A stretch of DNA of 64,000 nt, from contig PKED01000146.1 in assembly GCA_002863155.1 (NCBI GenBank), positions 27,993 to 91,992 of the forward strand, in the 5' to 3' direction. Under the pieces are notes generated by a model. That model was given only the letters and a program-made list of their open reading frames with translations, ran no database searches and was not told the origin of the DNA. The stretch comes from Sphingomonadaceae bacterium. Its GTDB lineage: Bacteria > Pseudomonadota > Alphaproteobacteria > Sphingomonadales > Sphingomonadaceae. Positions 1-8,449 of the stretch are shown piece after piece. The stretch's first letter is position 1, and every line of letters begins with the position of its first letter. The position numbers and the translations under genes were made by a program.

Positions 1-2225
1 ACCAGCGCCTTGCCCGGATCCGACAGGTCGAGCGCGCGTGCGGCGGCGACGTCGACGCGGCCAAGCAGACCACCGCGCCAGCTGATCAGCCGCGCATCCT
101 CCTGCCGGTTGCGATCGATGCCGCGCAGCGTGACGACGCCTGTCTTGCTGCGCCCGGCGTTGCTGCTGATGAAATCGGCCTTGCCGCCGCCTTCGCTGAC
201 GCGGGTATACCAGGCAGCCGGCAGGCCGGCCCGGCCCAGGATCACCAAGCGGTCGTCGGCGACCGTGCCGGCAGGTGCCTTTTCGGAAAGCACCCCGACC
301 GTGACCCTGTCGGTGGTCGTCAAGCCATAGCCGAACGGAAACAGGGTCGCCGGATCGCCAGCAGCGCCGATCCTGGGCGGCATCGGGCCATTGGGCCAGC
401 TGAAGGAAAGCTTGCCGCGAAATTCATGCGCCACGCTGCCATCGGGCTTGCGGAACAGCATGTCGGCCACGCCGCCGCCTTCGCTCCCCGGCAGGAAGGC
501 GGCAACGAACGCGTCGGCCTGGTTGAGTTCGGGGTTGATCCACATCGGCCGCCCCGACAGGAACACCGCGACCACCGGCACACCGGCCGCGCGCAGCCGC
601 TGCATCGTCCGGTAGCTCTTGAAATCGTCATGATATTCGAGCGTTTCGATATCGCCCATGAATTCGGCATAGGGCTTTTCGCCGAACACCACGATCGCGA
701 CATCGGGCTTGGCGGTAAAGTTGCCGTCGGCGGACAGCCGCGCGGTGCCGCCTGCCGTTTTCACTGCCTCCGCAATCCCGCCGAAGATCGTCTGCGCATG
801 CGGGAAATCGGCATTCTTCAGGTCGCCGCCGCCTTGCCAGCTGATCGTCCACCCGCCCGATTGCATCGCAACATTGTCGGCGCCGTCGCCGGTGACGAGG
901 ACGTTCTGCGACGGCTTGAGCGGGAGCAGGTTGCCGTTGTTCTTGAGCAGCACCAGCGATTCACGCACAGCCCGCCGAGCAAGCGCCCGGTGCGCGGGGC
1001 TGGCGAGCAGATCGACCTTGCCCGCCAGCGGCCGCGACGACGGGCGTCCCTTGTCGAACACGCCCGCCGCGACTTTTACGCGCAGGATGCGGCGGACCGC
1101 TTCATCGAGCCGGGCCATGGTGATCGCGCCCGACTTGACCTGTTCGATCGTCGCTTCGATCAGCGGTTTCCAGCTGTCGGGCGCCATGAAGATGTCGAGC
1201 CCGGCGTTGAACGACGCCGCACAGCTGCCCACCGAACAGCCCGGCACCTGGCCGTGCCCATTCCAGTCGCCGACCACCAGCCCCTTGAAGCCCAGCCCGC
1301 CCCGCAGATAACCGGTCAGCAGCGGCTTGTTGCCGTGCATCTTGATGCCGTTGACGCTCGAGAACGATGCCATCACCGTCTCGACTCCGCTCGCAATCGC
1401 AGGGCCATAGCCGGCGGCGTGGACCTGGCGGAGTTCGGCATCGGTCGCGACCGTATCGCCCTGATCCTTGCCGCCGGTCCCGCCATCGCCCAGGAAGTGC
1501 TTGGCGGTCGCGATCACCTTGTCGGGCCCCAGAAAACCGGGCGTGCCGGGCGTGCCCTGCAGCCCTTCGACCATCGCGCCGGCCATCGCGGCGACGACGT
1601 CGGGGTTTTCCGAATAGCTTTCATAGGTGCGGCCCCAGCGCGGGTCGCGCACCACTGCCAGCGTCGGCGCGAAGGTCCAGTCGATTCCGGTCACCGCGAT
1701 CTCGGTTGCGGTCGCCGCGCCGATTTCCTTTATCAGCGCGGGGTCGCGCGTGGCGCCGAGCCCGATATTGTGTGGAAACAGCGTCGCGCCGATGATGTTG
1801 TTGTGCCCGTGCAGCGCGTCAATTGCCCAGATTGGCGGAATCGGGCGGCGACCATCGGCCCGGGGCGCCATCGCCGCGTCCCAATTGGCGTCGGCGAGCG
1901 CGAGCCAGCGTTCGGGCGGCGCCTTCTCGTCATTGCCGGGGCCGCTATTGCCGCCGCTCAGATAGCTGCCGAAGCGATAGGTCGCCATGTCGGCCACCGA
2001 GAAGCTGGCCGTATCGGGCTGGACGATCTGCGCGATCTTCTGATCGAGCGACATCCCGGCCAGGATCGATTCGACGCGGGCATCGATTTCGCGCGTGTCG
2101 CGGGCGGCGGCGGGCTTGTCCTGGGCAACCGCACTCCCCGTGGGTGCCGCGCCCATGGCGGCGACGCTTGCCAGCAACAGGGCCGCGAGCGCGACTCGGC
2201 TATGGTTCATTCCAGCGATACGCAT
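1..2225 (-). CDS. Beta-glucosidase / beta-glucan exohydrolase, glycoside hydrolase family 3 (3' end cut by window)
   Basis: Secreted or periplasmic GH3 enzyme, probably removing glucose from the non-reducing ends of beta-glucan oligosaccharides. I translated this strand myself, because the ORF track omits the frame that runs off the edge. A hydrophobic N-terminal signal ending near AVAQ is followed by the (beta/alpha)8 domain. The nucleophile motif GLVVGDWNGHG puts the catalytic Asp at about residue 320, and the second GH3 domain begins near LLKNNGNLLPL. The VVGDWNGHGQVPGC form resembles ExoP-like exo-1,3/1,4-glucanases. The start ATG overlaps the stop of the GH16 gene by one base (TGATG), so the two are translationally coupled. 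The C-terminus lies beyond base 1. The family is certain; linkage preference is inferred from the GH16 neighbour. Confidence 0.93.
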   Translation of the reverse strand, partial: MRIAGMNHSRVALAALLLASVAAMGAAPTGSAVAQDKPAAARDTREIDARVESILAGMSLDQKIAQIVQPDTASFSVADMATYRFGSYLSGGNSGPGNDEKAPPERWLALADANWDAAMAPRADGRRPIPPIWAIDALHGHNNIIGATLFPHNIGLGATRDPALIKEIGAATATEIAVTGIDWTFAPTLAVVRDPRWGRTYESYSENPDVVAAMAGAMVEGLQGTPGTPGFLGPDKVIATAKHFLGDGGTGGKDQGDTVATDAELRQVHAAGYGPAIASGVETVMASFSSVNGIKMHGNKPLLTGYLRGGLGFKGLVVGDWNGHGQVPGCSVGSCAASFNAGLDIFMAPDSWKPLIEATIEQVKSGAITMARLDEAVRRILRVKVAAGVFDKGRPSSRPLAGKVDLLASPAHRALARRAVRESLVLLKNNGNLLPLKPSQNVLVTGDGADNVAMQSGGWTISWQGGGDLKNADFPHAQTIFGGIAEAVKTAGGTARLSADGNFTAKPDVAIVVFGEKPYAEFMGDIETLEYHDDFKSYRTMQRLRAAGVPVVAVFLSGRPMWINPELNQADAFVAAFLPGSEGGGVADMLFRKPDGSVAHEFRGKLSFSWPNGPMPPRIGAAGDPATLFPFGYGLTTTDRVTVGVLSEKAPAGTVADDRLVILGRAGLPAAWYTRVSEGGGKADFISSNAGRSKTGVVTLRGIDRNRQEDARLISWRGGLLGRVDVAAARALDLSDPGKAL

Positions 2226-3076
2226 CACGATTTCTTCTTCTGATAGACGCGGACATAATCGACCTCCATCCGCGCGGGCAGCGCGGCTGGATCGATCCCC
2301 TTGGCCCCGCCCCAATCGCCGCCGACGGCGATATTGAGCAGGATATGGAACGGGCCGTCGAACGGCCAGTCGGCGCGCTTCATGCTCGGCCGTTTGAACG
2401 AGAAAGCGCGTTCGTCGTCGACCCCCATCACGATCAGGTTCGGGGTCCAGCGCAGCTGATAGCGGTGCATCTCGGTGCACGCGGTGGGCACTTTCTTCGC
2501 CGCCGTTTTTTCGGTGTGCTCGATGAAATTGCCGTTCTTGGTGTGGGTGGAAAAATGGATGTTGCCCGGATCGAAGCCGACATGCTCCATGATGTCGATC
2601 TCGCCGCTGTCGGGCCACGGCGTTGCCTTGTCGTCGGCGAGCATCCAGATCGCGGGCCATGTGCCGCGACCGCAGGGCAGTTTGGCGCGCACTTCGACTG
2701 CGCCATAGGTCCAGCTCGCCTTGCCGAGCGTGCGCAGGCGGGCGGAGCTGTACGGCTGCTTGCCCCAGTCGGGGAATTTGGCGATCTCGGCGGCGTCGGC
2801 ACGCGCCTCGATGATCAGGCTACCATTTTCGACCCGCGCATTCTCGCGGCGGCGGTCGCTGTAATATTGCCGCTCGTTGTTGAACCAGCCTTCCTTGTTG
2901 CGATCGATGTCATAGGCCCATTTGCCGGTGTCGGGCAGCCCGTCGGTATCGAATTCGTCGGCCCAGACCAGTTCGTGATCGGAGGGGACGATCGGTTCGG
3001 CATAGGCGGTCGTGGCGGTGCCGGTCAGCGCCAGGGCCATCGTCAGGACAGTGGAGGTGGCGAGCGACTTGGTCAC
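2225..3076 (-). CDS. Glycoside hydrolase family 16, probable endo-beta-1,3-glucanase (laminarinase)
   Basis: Retaining endoglucanase expected to cut beta-1,3-glucan in the periplasm or outside the cell. The catalytic signature GEIDIMEHVG gives E159 (nucleophile), D161 and E164 (acid/base); this form with the extra Met is the laminarinase-type GH16 loop. A signal peptide ending at TTAYA precedes the mature start EPIVPSDHELVWADEF. I chose the GTG at 3076 because AGGAG lies 6 bases upstream; the 418-residue ORF in the track runs far back into the receptor gene. The product is 283 residues, normal for a single-domain GH16. It lies between the TonB receptor and GH3, in one operon. Beta-1,3 preference is inferred from the motif and the GH3 partner. 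Confidence 0.92.
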   Translation of the reverse strand: MTKSLATSTVLTMALALTGTATTAYAEPIVPSDHELVWADEFDTDGLPDTGKWAYDIDRNKEGWFNNERQYYSDRRRENARVENGSLIIEARADAAEIAKFPDWGKQPYSSARLRTLGKASWTYGAVEVRAKLPCGRGTWPAIWMLADDKATPWPDSGEIDIMEHVGFDPGNIHFSTHTKNGNFIEHTEKTAAKKVPTACTEMHRYQLRWTPNLIVMGVDDERAFSFKRPSMKRADWPFDGPFHILLNIAVGGDWGGAKGIDPAALPARMEVDYVRVYQKKKS

Positions 3077-3159
3077 GGACAACTCCTGCATGCCGGTCGG
3101 CGCCGGCGGTTTGCAAAAGACGGGGCCGTCCTCCGCCGGAGGACAGCCCCAGGGGAGGG

Positions 3160-5997
3160 TCAGAAATTCACCCGGATCCTGCCGCCGATCAGGCGCGGAT
3201 TGGTGAAGAAGCGCGTGTTGCTGAACTGGCTGACGAGGAGCCCGGCAGCAACCGTATTGTCGAACAGGTTGTTGACATAGGCTTCCACGCGCACTTCGCC
3301 GAACGTGTAGCCCGCCGCGATATTGACGAGATAGTAGGACGGGATGCGATCTTCGAGGAAGCCGCGCGGCGACGGCACGCGGATCTGGCCTGCGCGCGGA
3401 TCGCCCTGCGGGAAGACCTCGCGGTTGAGGAAGGCGAAGTCCTGGCTGTTGAAGATCGTGGCGAAGCTCGACGACCGCCACGACACGCTGACCAGCCAGT
3501 CGAAGGTGCCGCCGAGGCGCCCGCCGACCGGGATCACCTGCGCCAGCGACGCGTTGATCTGGAAGCGCGGCGTATAGGGCAGGCGGTTGCCCTGGATCGG
3601 TCGCGCCACCGAATCGAGCCCGTTGACGTCGGCCTGGAAGCGGAAATCCTGCACCGGATCGGCGTTCTTGACGCGCCCCTCAAGCCACAGGAAATCAGCG
3701 CCGAACTTGAACCGACCCGGCAGGATGATCGAGCCGCTGCCCTGAATGCCGTAAGTCTCGCTGTTCGCGGCATTGTAGGTGAAGGCGACAACCTGGTTCT
3801 GGTTGAAGCCGTTCGGCACCGTCTGGGGCCCGGTCACGTCGATCAACGTGCCGTCGGGACGCCGGATCTGGTTGATGATCGACTGGACGCCCAGCAGCGC
3901 GGTCAGCTGCTGGTCGCGATAGTCGTTGTAGAAACCCGACAGGTTCAAGATTGCCTTGCGCCCGAAGACGGTAAATTCGTTCTTGGTGCCAATTTCGAAC
4001 AGGGTAACCTCTTCGGGGCGGAAGAACGGCGCCGGACCCAGCGGCCCGAGATTGTCGTTGAAGCTCGCCGCCTTGTGCCCGCGCGAGACGAGGCCATAGA
4101 CCAGATTGTCGTCGGTCAGGTCATATTCGACACGGGCCCGCCAATCGACGAAATTGGTATTGATGCGCGCGCCCTGGTTGTTGATCGTGTGGGCGACGAA
4201 ATTATAGGTATATTGCCCGTCGGCGCGGCAGACATAATAGGTCGTCAGCGCCGAATTATAGCAGCCCGGACCCGCCGGGATGCCGAAATTGGGATCGGAA
4301 ACCAGCGCCGGGTTGGCCTGCAGCGCGGCGATCGCCGGCCCGAACGCGATCGGGATGGTATCGCGTGCGCCGAACCTGCGAACCCCGTCGAGGAAGAAGG
4401 TCAGCTGTTCGCCGGACGAAATGATGTTGTCGTTGTTCAGATCGGGGTTGAAGATGGTTCGCTCGGTGTTGAACTGGAATCCTTCGGTGCCGAGCCGGAA
4501 CGACCCGCAGCAATTGAAGTCGGCCGCGCCGCCGCCGAAAAACAGCCGCGAGATCACCCCGGTGCGCGACTTGCTGTCGTTGGTGTAGCGGACACCGGCC
4601 GTCAGCCGGAGCCGCTTGGTGAGCGAATAGGTCGCATCGCCATAAAAGGCATAAGCTTCGCTCTGGGTGCGGGTATTGAATTCCTGCCCCTGAAAGAACG
4701 CGTTATTGTCGGCGACCGAGCTCGAGAAGGTGCGCTGCCGTTCGTTGAAATAATTGCCGCCCAGCGAATATTTGAACGGTTCGGTATCGTTGAAGAACCG
4801 CAATTCGTGATAGTCGGAAAGCGAGAAGTTGCGAGCAATGCCTCGCGAGAAATTGTCGGCCCGCTCGCGACCTGCGGGGCCGTTGTAAAAGCCCTGCTCG
4901 AAACCCGCGACGCCGGGAATTCCTGTTTCAAAGCCGGGATAGGCAACGCCCGCCGGCCCGGCGCCATCGCCGCCGAAACGCAGGTCGCGGTGGCTGCCGA
5001 TATACTGAACGTTGAACAGGCCATCGGTCGTGTAGGTGATCTTGCCGCGGATGCCGCCGTGCTCGGTGTAATATTCCTCCCCAAGCGGTCCGGTCAGCAC
5101 GTCGCGCGGATTGCGCACCGTATTCGCTGCGTTCAAGAATCCGTCGCCGAAACCCAGGAAGGTCGAAAAGTTCGAGCCGTTGAAACCGGTCGAATTCTGG
5201 AAATTATAATCGCCCGCGATCAGGATGCTCAGCCGGTCGGTCGGCTGGAACAGCAGCTGCGCGCGGATGCCGCGATTTTCATCGGCATAGGGCGCGGTAA
5301 CATTCGGGAACGCGCCGACATTGCGATAATAGGAGCCGTGCCGGTCGAAGCTGCCCGAAATGCGCAGCGCGACCTTGTCGCCGAACGGTACATTGATGAC
5401 GCCGCGAATGCTCTGCTGATCGAAATTGCCCCAGCTGCCTTCGAGCGTCGCGCGGAACTTGCCGAGTTCGGGCGCCCAAGAAATGAAATTGAGCGAGCCC
5501 GAAGAAGCGTTGCGACCACGCAGCGTGCCCTGCGGACCGAAGTTCACTTCGACCGACTTGAGATCGAAATAGGAATTGGCGAGGCCCTGGACGCGCGGCA
5601 CATAGACGTCGTCGAAATGCGTCGCGACATTGGGGTCGCCGAGCTCGGTATTCTGGTTGGTGCCGATGCCGCGCAGCGCGATGTCGACGGCGCCACCGAA
5701 ATTCTGAACCCGCAGGCCGGGCAGCGCATCGTTCAGATTCTCGATATTGTTGATGCCGACTTTCAGCAGCGCGTCGGGCGACAGCACCGCCGCCGTACCG
5801 GCATAATTCTGGAGCGACTGTTCGCGCCGGTCGGCGGTGACGACGACGTCGACTGGGGTATCGTCCGATTTGGGCGTCTCGGCACCGGTCGCAACCGGGG
5901 TCTCGGGCGTCTCGGCGGGCTTGTCCTGCGCCAGTGCCGGCGTACCGAAACACAGGGCCGCTGCGCCGACGAGCAGCAAATGACGGTGCTTTTTCAT
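3160..5997 (-). CDS. TonB-dependent outer-membrane receptor of the glycan locus
   Basis: Outer-membrane active transporter (945 residues), probably importing the oligosaccharides made by the GH16 enzyme. Residues 1-23 form a signal peptide (MKKHRHLLLVGAAALC..ALA). A TonB-box-like DVVVTADRREQS sits near residue 50, followed by a plug domain (LNDALPGLRVQNFGG..ALRGIG) and a long beta-barrel ending in aromatic F (RIRVNF). The start at 5997 follows GGGGGAG; the track's longer ORF has no such site. It is first in a minus-strand operon receptor-GH16-GH3 and is transcribed from the divergent region holding two lac-operator-like palindromes. The substrate is inferred from neighbours only. Confidence 0.93.
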   Translation of the reverse strand: MKKHRHLLLVGAAALCFGTPALAQDKPAETPETPVATGAETPKSDDTPVDVVVTADRREQSLQNYAGTAAVLSPDALLKVGINNIENLNDALPGLRVQNFGGAVDIALRGIGTNQNTELGDPNVATHFDDVYVPRVQGLANSYFDLKSVEVNFGPQGTLRGRNASSGSLNFISWAPELGKFRATLEGSWGNFDQQSIRGVINVPFGDKVALRISGSFDRHGSYYRNVGAFPNVTAPYADENRGIRAQLLFQPTDRLSILIAGDYNFQNSTGFNGSNFSTFLGFGDGFLNAANTVRNPRDVLTGPLGEEYYTEHGGIRGKITYTTDGLFNVQYIGSHRDLRFGGDGAGPAGVAYPGFETGIPGVAGFEQGFYNGPAGRERADNFSRGIARNFSLSDYHELRFFNDTEPFKYSLGGNYFNERQRTFSSSVADNNAFFQGQEFNTRTQSEAYAFYGDATYSLTKRLRLTAGVRYTNDSKSRTGVISRLFFGGGAADFNCCGSFRLGTEGFQFNTERTIFNPDLNNDNIISSGEQLTFFLDGVRRFGARDTIPIAFGPAIAALQANPALVSDPNFGIPAGPGCYNSALTTYYVCRADGQYTYNFVAHTINNQGARINTNFVDWRARVEYDLTDDNLVYGLVSRGHKAASFNDNLGPLGPAPFFRPEEVTLFEIGTKNEFTVFGRKAILNLSGFYNDYRDQQLTALLGVQSIINQIRRPDGTLIDVTGPQTVPNGFNQNQVVAFTYNAANSETYGIQGSGSIILPGRFKFGADFLWLEGRVKNADPVQDFRFQADVNGLDSVARPIQGNRLPYTPRFQINASLAQVIPVGGRLGGTFDWLVSVSWRSSSFATIFNSQDFAFLNREVFPQGDPRAGQIRVPSPRGFLEDRIPSYYLVNIAAGYTFGEVRVEAYVNNLFDNTVAAGLLVSQFSNTRFFTNPRLIGGRIRVNF

Positions 5998-6070
5998 GCA
6001 ATCTCCCCCTGACGACGAATGTCCCGCGCTCGCTTCTTCGAGTCGCGTGGGAAACAACATGACGTATTTT

Positions 6071-6103
6071 GTGAAGGTTCACAATGAAAAAGTGAGCGTT
6101 CAC
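6071..6103. promoter_or_regulatory. Two tandem palindromic operators, LacI-family type
   Basis: GTGAAGGTTCAC at 6071-6082 and GTGAGCGTTCAC at 6092-6103 lie in the 217-base divergent region between the TonB receptor and the alpha-galactosidase gene. Their centres are 21 bases apart, two helical turns. The second is close to the symmetric lac operator core GTGAGCGCTCAC. No regulator gene is present in the window. The palindromes are seen directly; assignment to a LacI/GalR-family protein is inferred from resemblance. Confidence 0.68.
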
Positions 6104-6214
6104 AAAACGCGGCGTTCGGACTACGTTTGCGGTCGAACAACGATTGGGTCGGGCAAAATTCGTCCCGATCGACGGGGTTGTGACCGCGGTCGGCTTGGGC
6201 AGGAGGGGCAAGGG

Positions 6215-8416
6215 ATGATCGGGCTATCGAGGCGGCTAGGCACGGCGTTGCTCATCGCGATCGGGCTCGGCGTCGCGATGCCCGCGTCGGCGTCGATCCG
6301 CTTTGACGCGCAGGCCCGGATTTTCCGCCTCGATTCGCGCGACGTCAGCTACGCATTCGGCATCGGCGCGGACGGCAAGCTGCGCCCCGTCTATTGGGGG
6401 GGGCGGCGCGGCGACGACCAGCCATTCGCATTGCCCAAGGAACCGTCGGCGATCGATGTCGCATCGGCGCAGATGGCCCAGGAATATCCGGGCCAGGGCG
6501 GCGGGCTCGACCGCGAGGCAAGCCTGAAGGTCGCCTTTGCCGACGGCGGCCGCGATCTGGTGCTGCGCTATGTCGCGCACCGGATCGATGGCGATGCGCT
6601 GACGGTCGAGCTTGCCGATATCCGTGCGCCAGTTGCGGTCGCGCTGCATTACGCGATCGACGAGGCCACCGGGATCGTCACCCGTTCCGCTACCGTTACG
6701 AACGGCACTCGCAATGCCTTGCGGATCGACCAGATGATGGCCGCAAGCTGGACGCTTCCTGCCGCCCAGGGCTATCGGATGCGATATCTGACCGGGCGCT
6801 GGACCGGCGAGTTCGCGCTGCGCACGCGCCCGGTCGACGGTGCCGCGACGGTGCTCGAAAGCCGCCACGGCAATACCGGGCATCAGTCGAGCCCCTGGGT
6901 CGCGATTACCGACGATCCCGCGGCCGATGAGGAGCATGGCCGGGTCTGGACCGCGACGCTCGCCTGGAGCGGCAGCTGGCGGATCGTAACCGAGCAGGAC
7001 GAGAGCGGCCAGGTGCGCGTGACCGGCGGCTTCAACCCCTATGATTTCGGCTATACGCTCCGCCCCGGCGAGCAGCTCATCTCGCCCGTTTTCTACGGCG
7101 GCTTCTCGCCTGCGGGCTTCGGGGAGGCCTCGCGGCGGCTGCATCGGTTCGAACGGGCGCATTTGCTCCCGCGGCCCGGTGGCAGGCTGCCGCTGCGCAA
7201 GGTGCTGTACAACAGCTGGGAAGCGACGCTGTTCGACGTCAACGAGGCGGGGCAGATCGCGCTTGCGGATAAGGCGGCCGCCATCGGGGTCGAGCGGTTC
7301 GTCGTCGACGATGGCTGGTTCGGCGCGCGCAAGGACGATCACGCCGGGCTGGGCGACTGGACCGTCAACCCGGTCAAGTTCCCGCGCGGGCTGAAGCCGC
7401 TGATCGATCACGTCCACGGGCTGGGCATGGATTTCGGGCTGTGGGTCGAACCCGAAATGGTCAATGCCGACAGCGACCTGTACCGCGCGCATCCGGACTG
7501 GGTGATCGGCTTTCCCGGCCGTCCGCAGTCCGAGACGCGCAATCAGCTCGTGCTCAACCTCGCGCGGCGCGACGTGCGCGATTTCGTACTGGCGACGATG
7601 GATCGGCTGTTGCGCGACAACCGCATCGATTTCGTCAAATGGGACCATAACCGCAACTGGTCCGAACCCGGATGGGCGACGGTCGCCCCGCAGGACCAGC
7701 AACGGCTTTATGTCGATTATGTCCGTAACCTCTATTGGCTGCTGGCCGAATTGCGCCGCCGCCACCCGCGCGTCGAGTTTGAGGCGTGCGCGAGCGGGGG
7801 CGGGCGAGTCGATCTGGGGATCATGCCGTACAGCGATCAATTCTGGCCGTCGGACAATACCGATCCGGTCGACCGGCTGGCGATCCAGGATGGCTTCTCC
7901 CAGGCTTATGCCCCCGCCGCGATGATGGCATGGGTGACGGGATCGCCCAGCTGGACCAACAACCGTGCCACGCCGCTGCGCTATCGCTTCCTGTCGGCGA
8001 TGCAGGGCGGGCTCGGCATCGGCGACCGGCTCGATCGCTGGACGCCGGCGGAAACCGCGCTCGCCGCGCGAATGATCGCCGATTACAAAAGCATGCGCGA
8101 GACCGTGCAGCAGGGAGATCTCTATCGGCTGATTTCGCCGCAGGACGGGGCGGGGCGAAGTGCGACCCTGTCGGTCGCCGCCGATCGCCGTCAGGCGGTG
8201 CTGTTCGCGTTCAGCCATGCCAAGCCGCTTGCCATGCCGTTGCCTTTGCGCGGGCTCGATCCGGCCCGGCTGTATCGCGCCCGGATGGCCGGCGGCGATC
8301 CGCTGCCGCCGGGAGTACCGAACGAGGCCAGCGGCGCCGACTGGATGGCGCGCGGCGCGACAATCCCGCTCGCGGGCGATTATCAGGCGGCGGCGCTGAT
8401 CCTGGAGGCGTCATGA
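6215..8416 (+). CDS. Alpha-galactosidase, glycoside hydrolase family 36
   Basis: Retaining alpha-galactosidase (733 residues) releasing terminal alpha-galactose. Order: signal peptide (LLIAIGLGVAMPASA), an N-terminal beta-sandwich, then the catalytic barrel with DDGWFG, WVEPEMV and the nucleophile motif KWDHNR (D477). CASGGGRVDLG follows, with the acid/base in SDNTD (D547). These are the hallmarks of bacterial GH36. The start at 6215 is preceded by AGGAGGGG; the track's ORF opens 219 bases earlier inside the operator region. It is divergent from the receptor operon and followed after 33 bases by GH125, presumably co-transcribed. Export of a GH36 enzyme fits periplasmic breakdown of imported glycans. 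Confidence 0.95.
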   Translation: MIGLSRRLGTALLIAIGLGVAMPASASIRFDAQARIFRLDSRDVSYAFGIGADGKLRPVYWGGRRGDDQPFALPKEPSAIDVASAQMAQEYPGQGGGLDREASLKVAFADGGRDLVLRYVAHRIDGDALTVELADIRAPVAVALHYAIDEATGIVTRSATVTNGTRNALRIDQMMAASWTLPAAQGYRMRYLTGRWTGEFALRTRPVDGAATVLESRHGNTGHQSSPWVAITDDPAADEEHGRVWTATLAWSGSWRIVTEQDESGQVRVTGGFNPYDFGYTLRPGEQLISPVFYGGFSPAGFGEASRRLHRFERAHLLPRPGGRLPLRKVLYNSWEATLFDVNEAGQIALADKAAAIGVERFVVDDGWFGARKDDHAGLGDWTVNPVKFPRGLKPLIDHVHGLGMDFGLWVEPEMVNADSDLYRAHPDWVIGFPGRPQSETRNQLVLNLARRDVRDFVLATMDRLLRDNRIDFVKWDHNRNWSEPGWATVAPQDQQRLYVDYVRNLYWLLAELRRRHPRVEFEACASGGGRVDLGIMPYSDQFWPSDNTDPVDRLAIQDGFSQAYAPAAMMAWVTGSPSWTNNRATPLRYRFLSAMQGGLGIGDRLDRWTPAETALAARMIADYKSMRETVQQGDLYRLISPQDGAGRSATLSVAADRRQAVLFAFSHAKPLAMPLPLRGLDPARLYRARMAGGDPLPPGVPNEASGADWMARGATIPLAGDYQAAALILEAS

Positions 8417-8449
8417 ACGGCGCGGCCACAAATCGATTGAAGGACGGAA

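Noticed and set aside
426-2243. 605-residue plus-strand ORF (and 10..330, 709..1311) opposite the GH3 gene
   Set aside because: Arg/Ala/Gly-rich translation with no domains; the minus strand there encodes a clear GH3 enzyme. Typical high-GC antisense shadow.
4075-6012. 645-residue plus-strand ORF opposite the TonB receptor
   Set aside because: Shadow in a high-GC codon frame; the minus strand shows the full plug and barrel pattern.
6236-8218. 660-residue minus ORF opposite the alpha-galactosidase
   Set aside because: No recognisable motif, while the plus strand carries all GH36 catalytic motifs.
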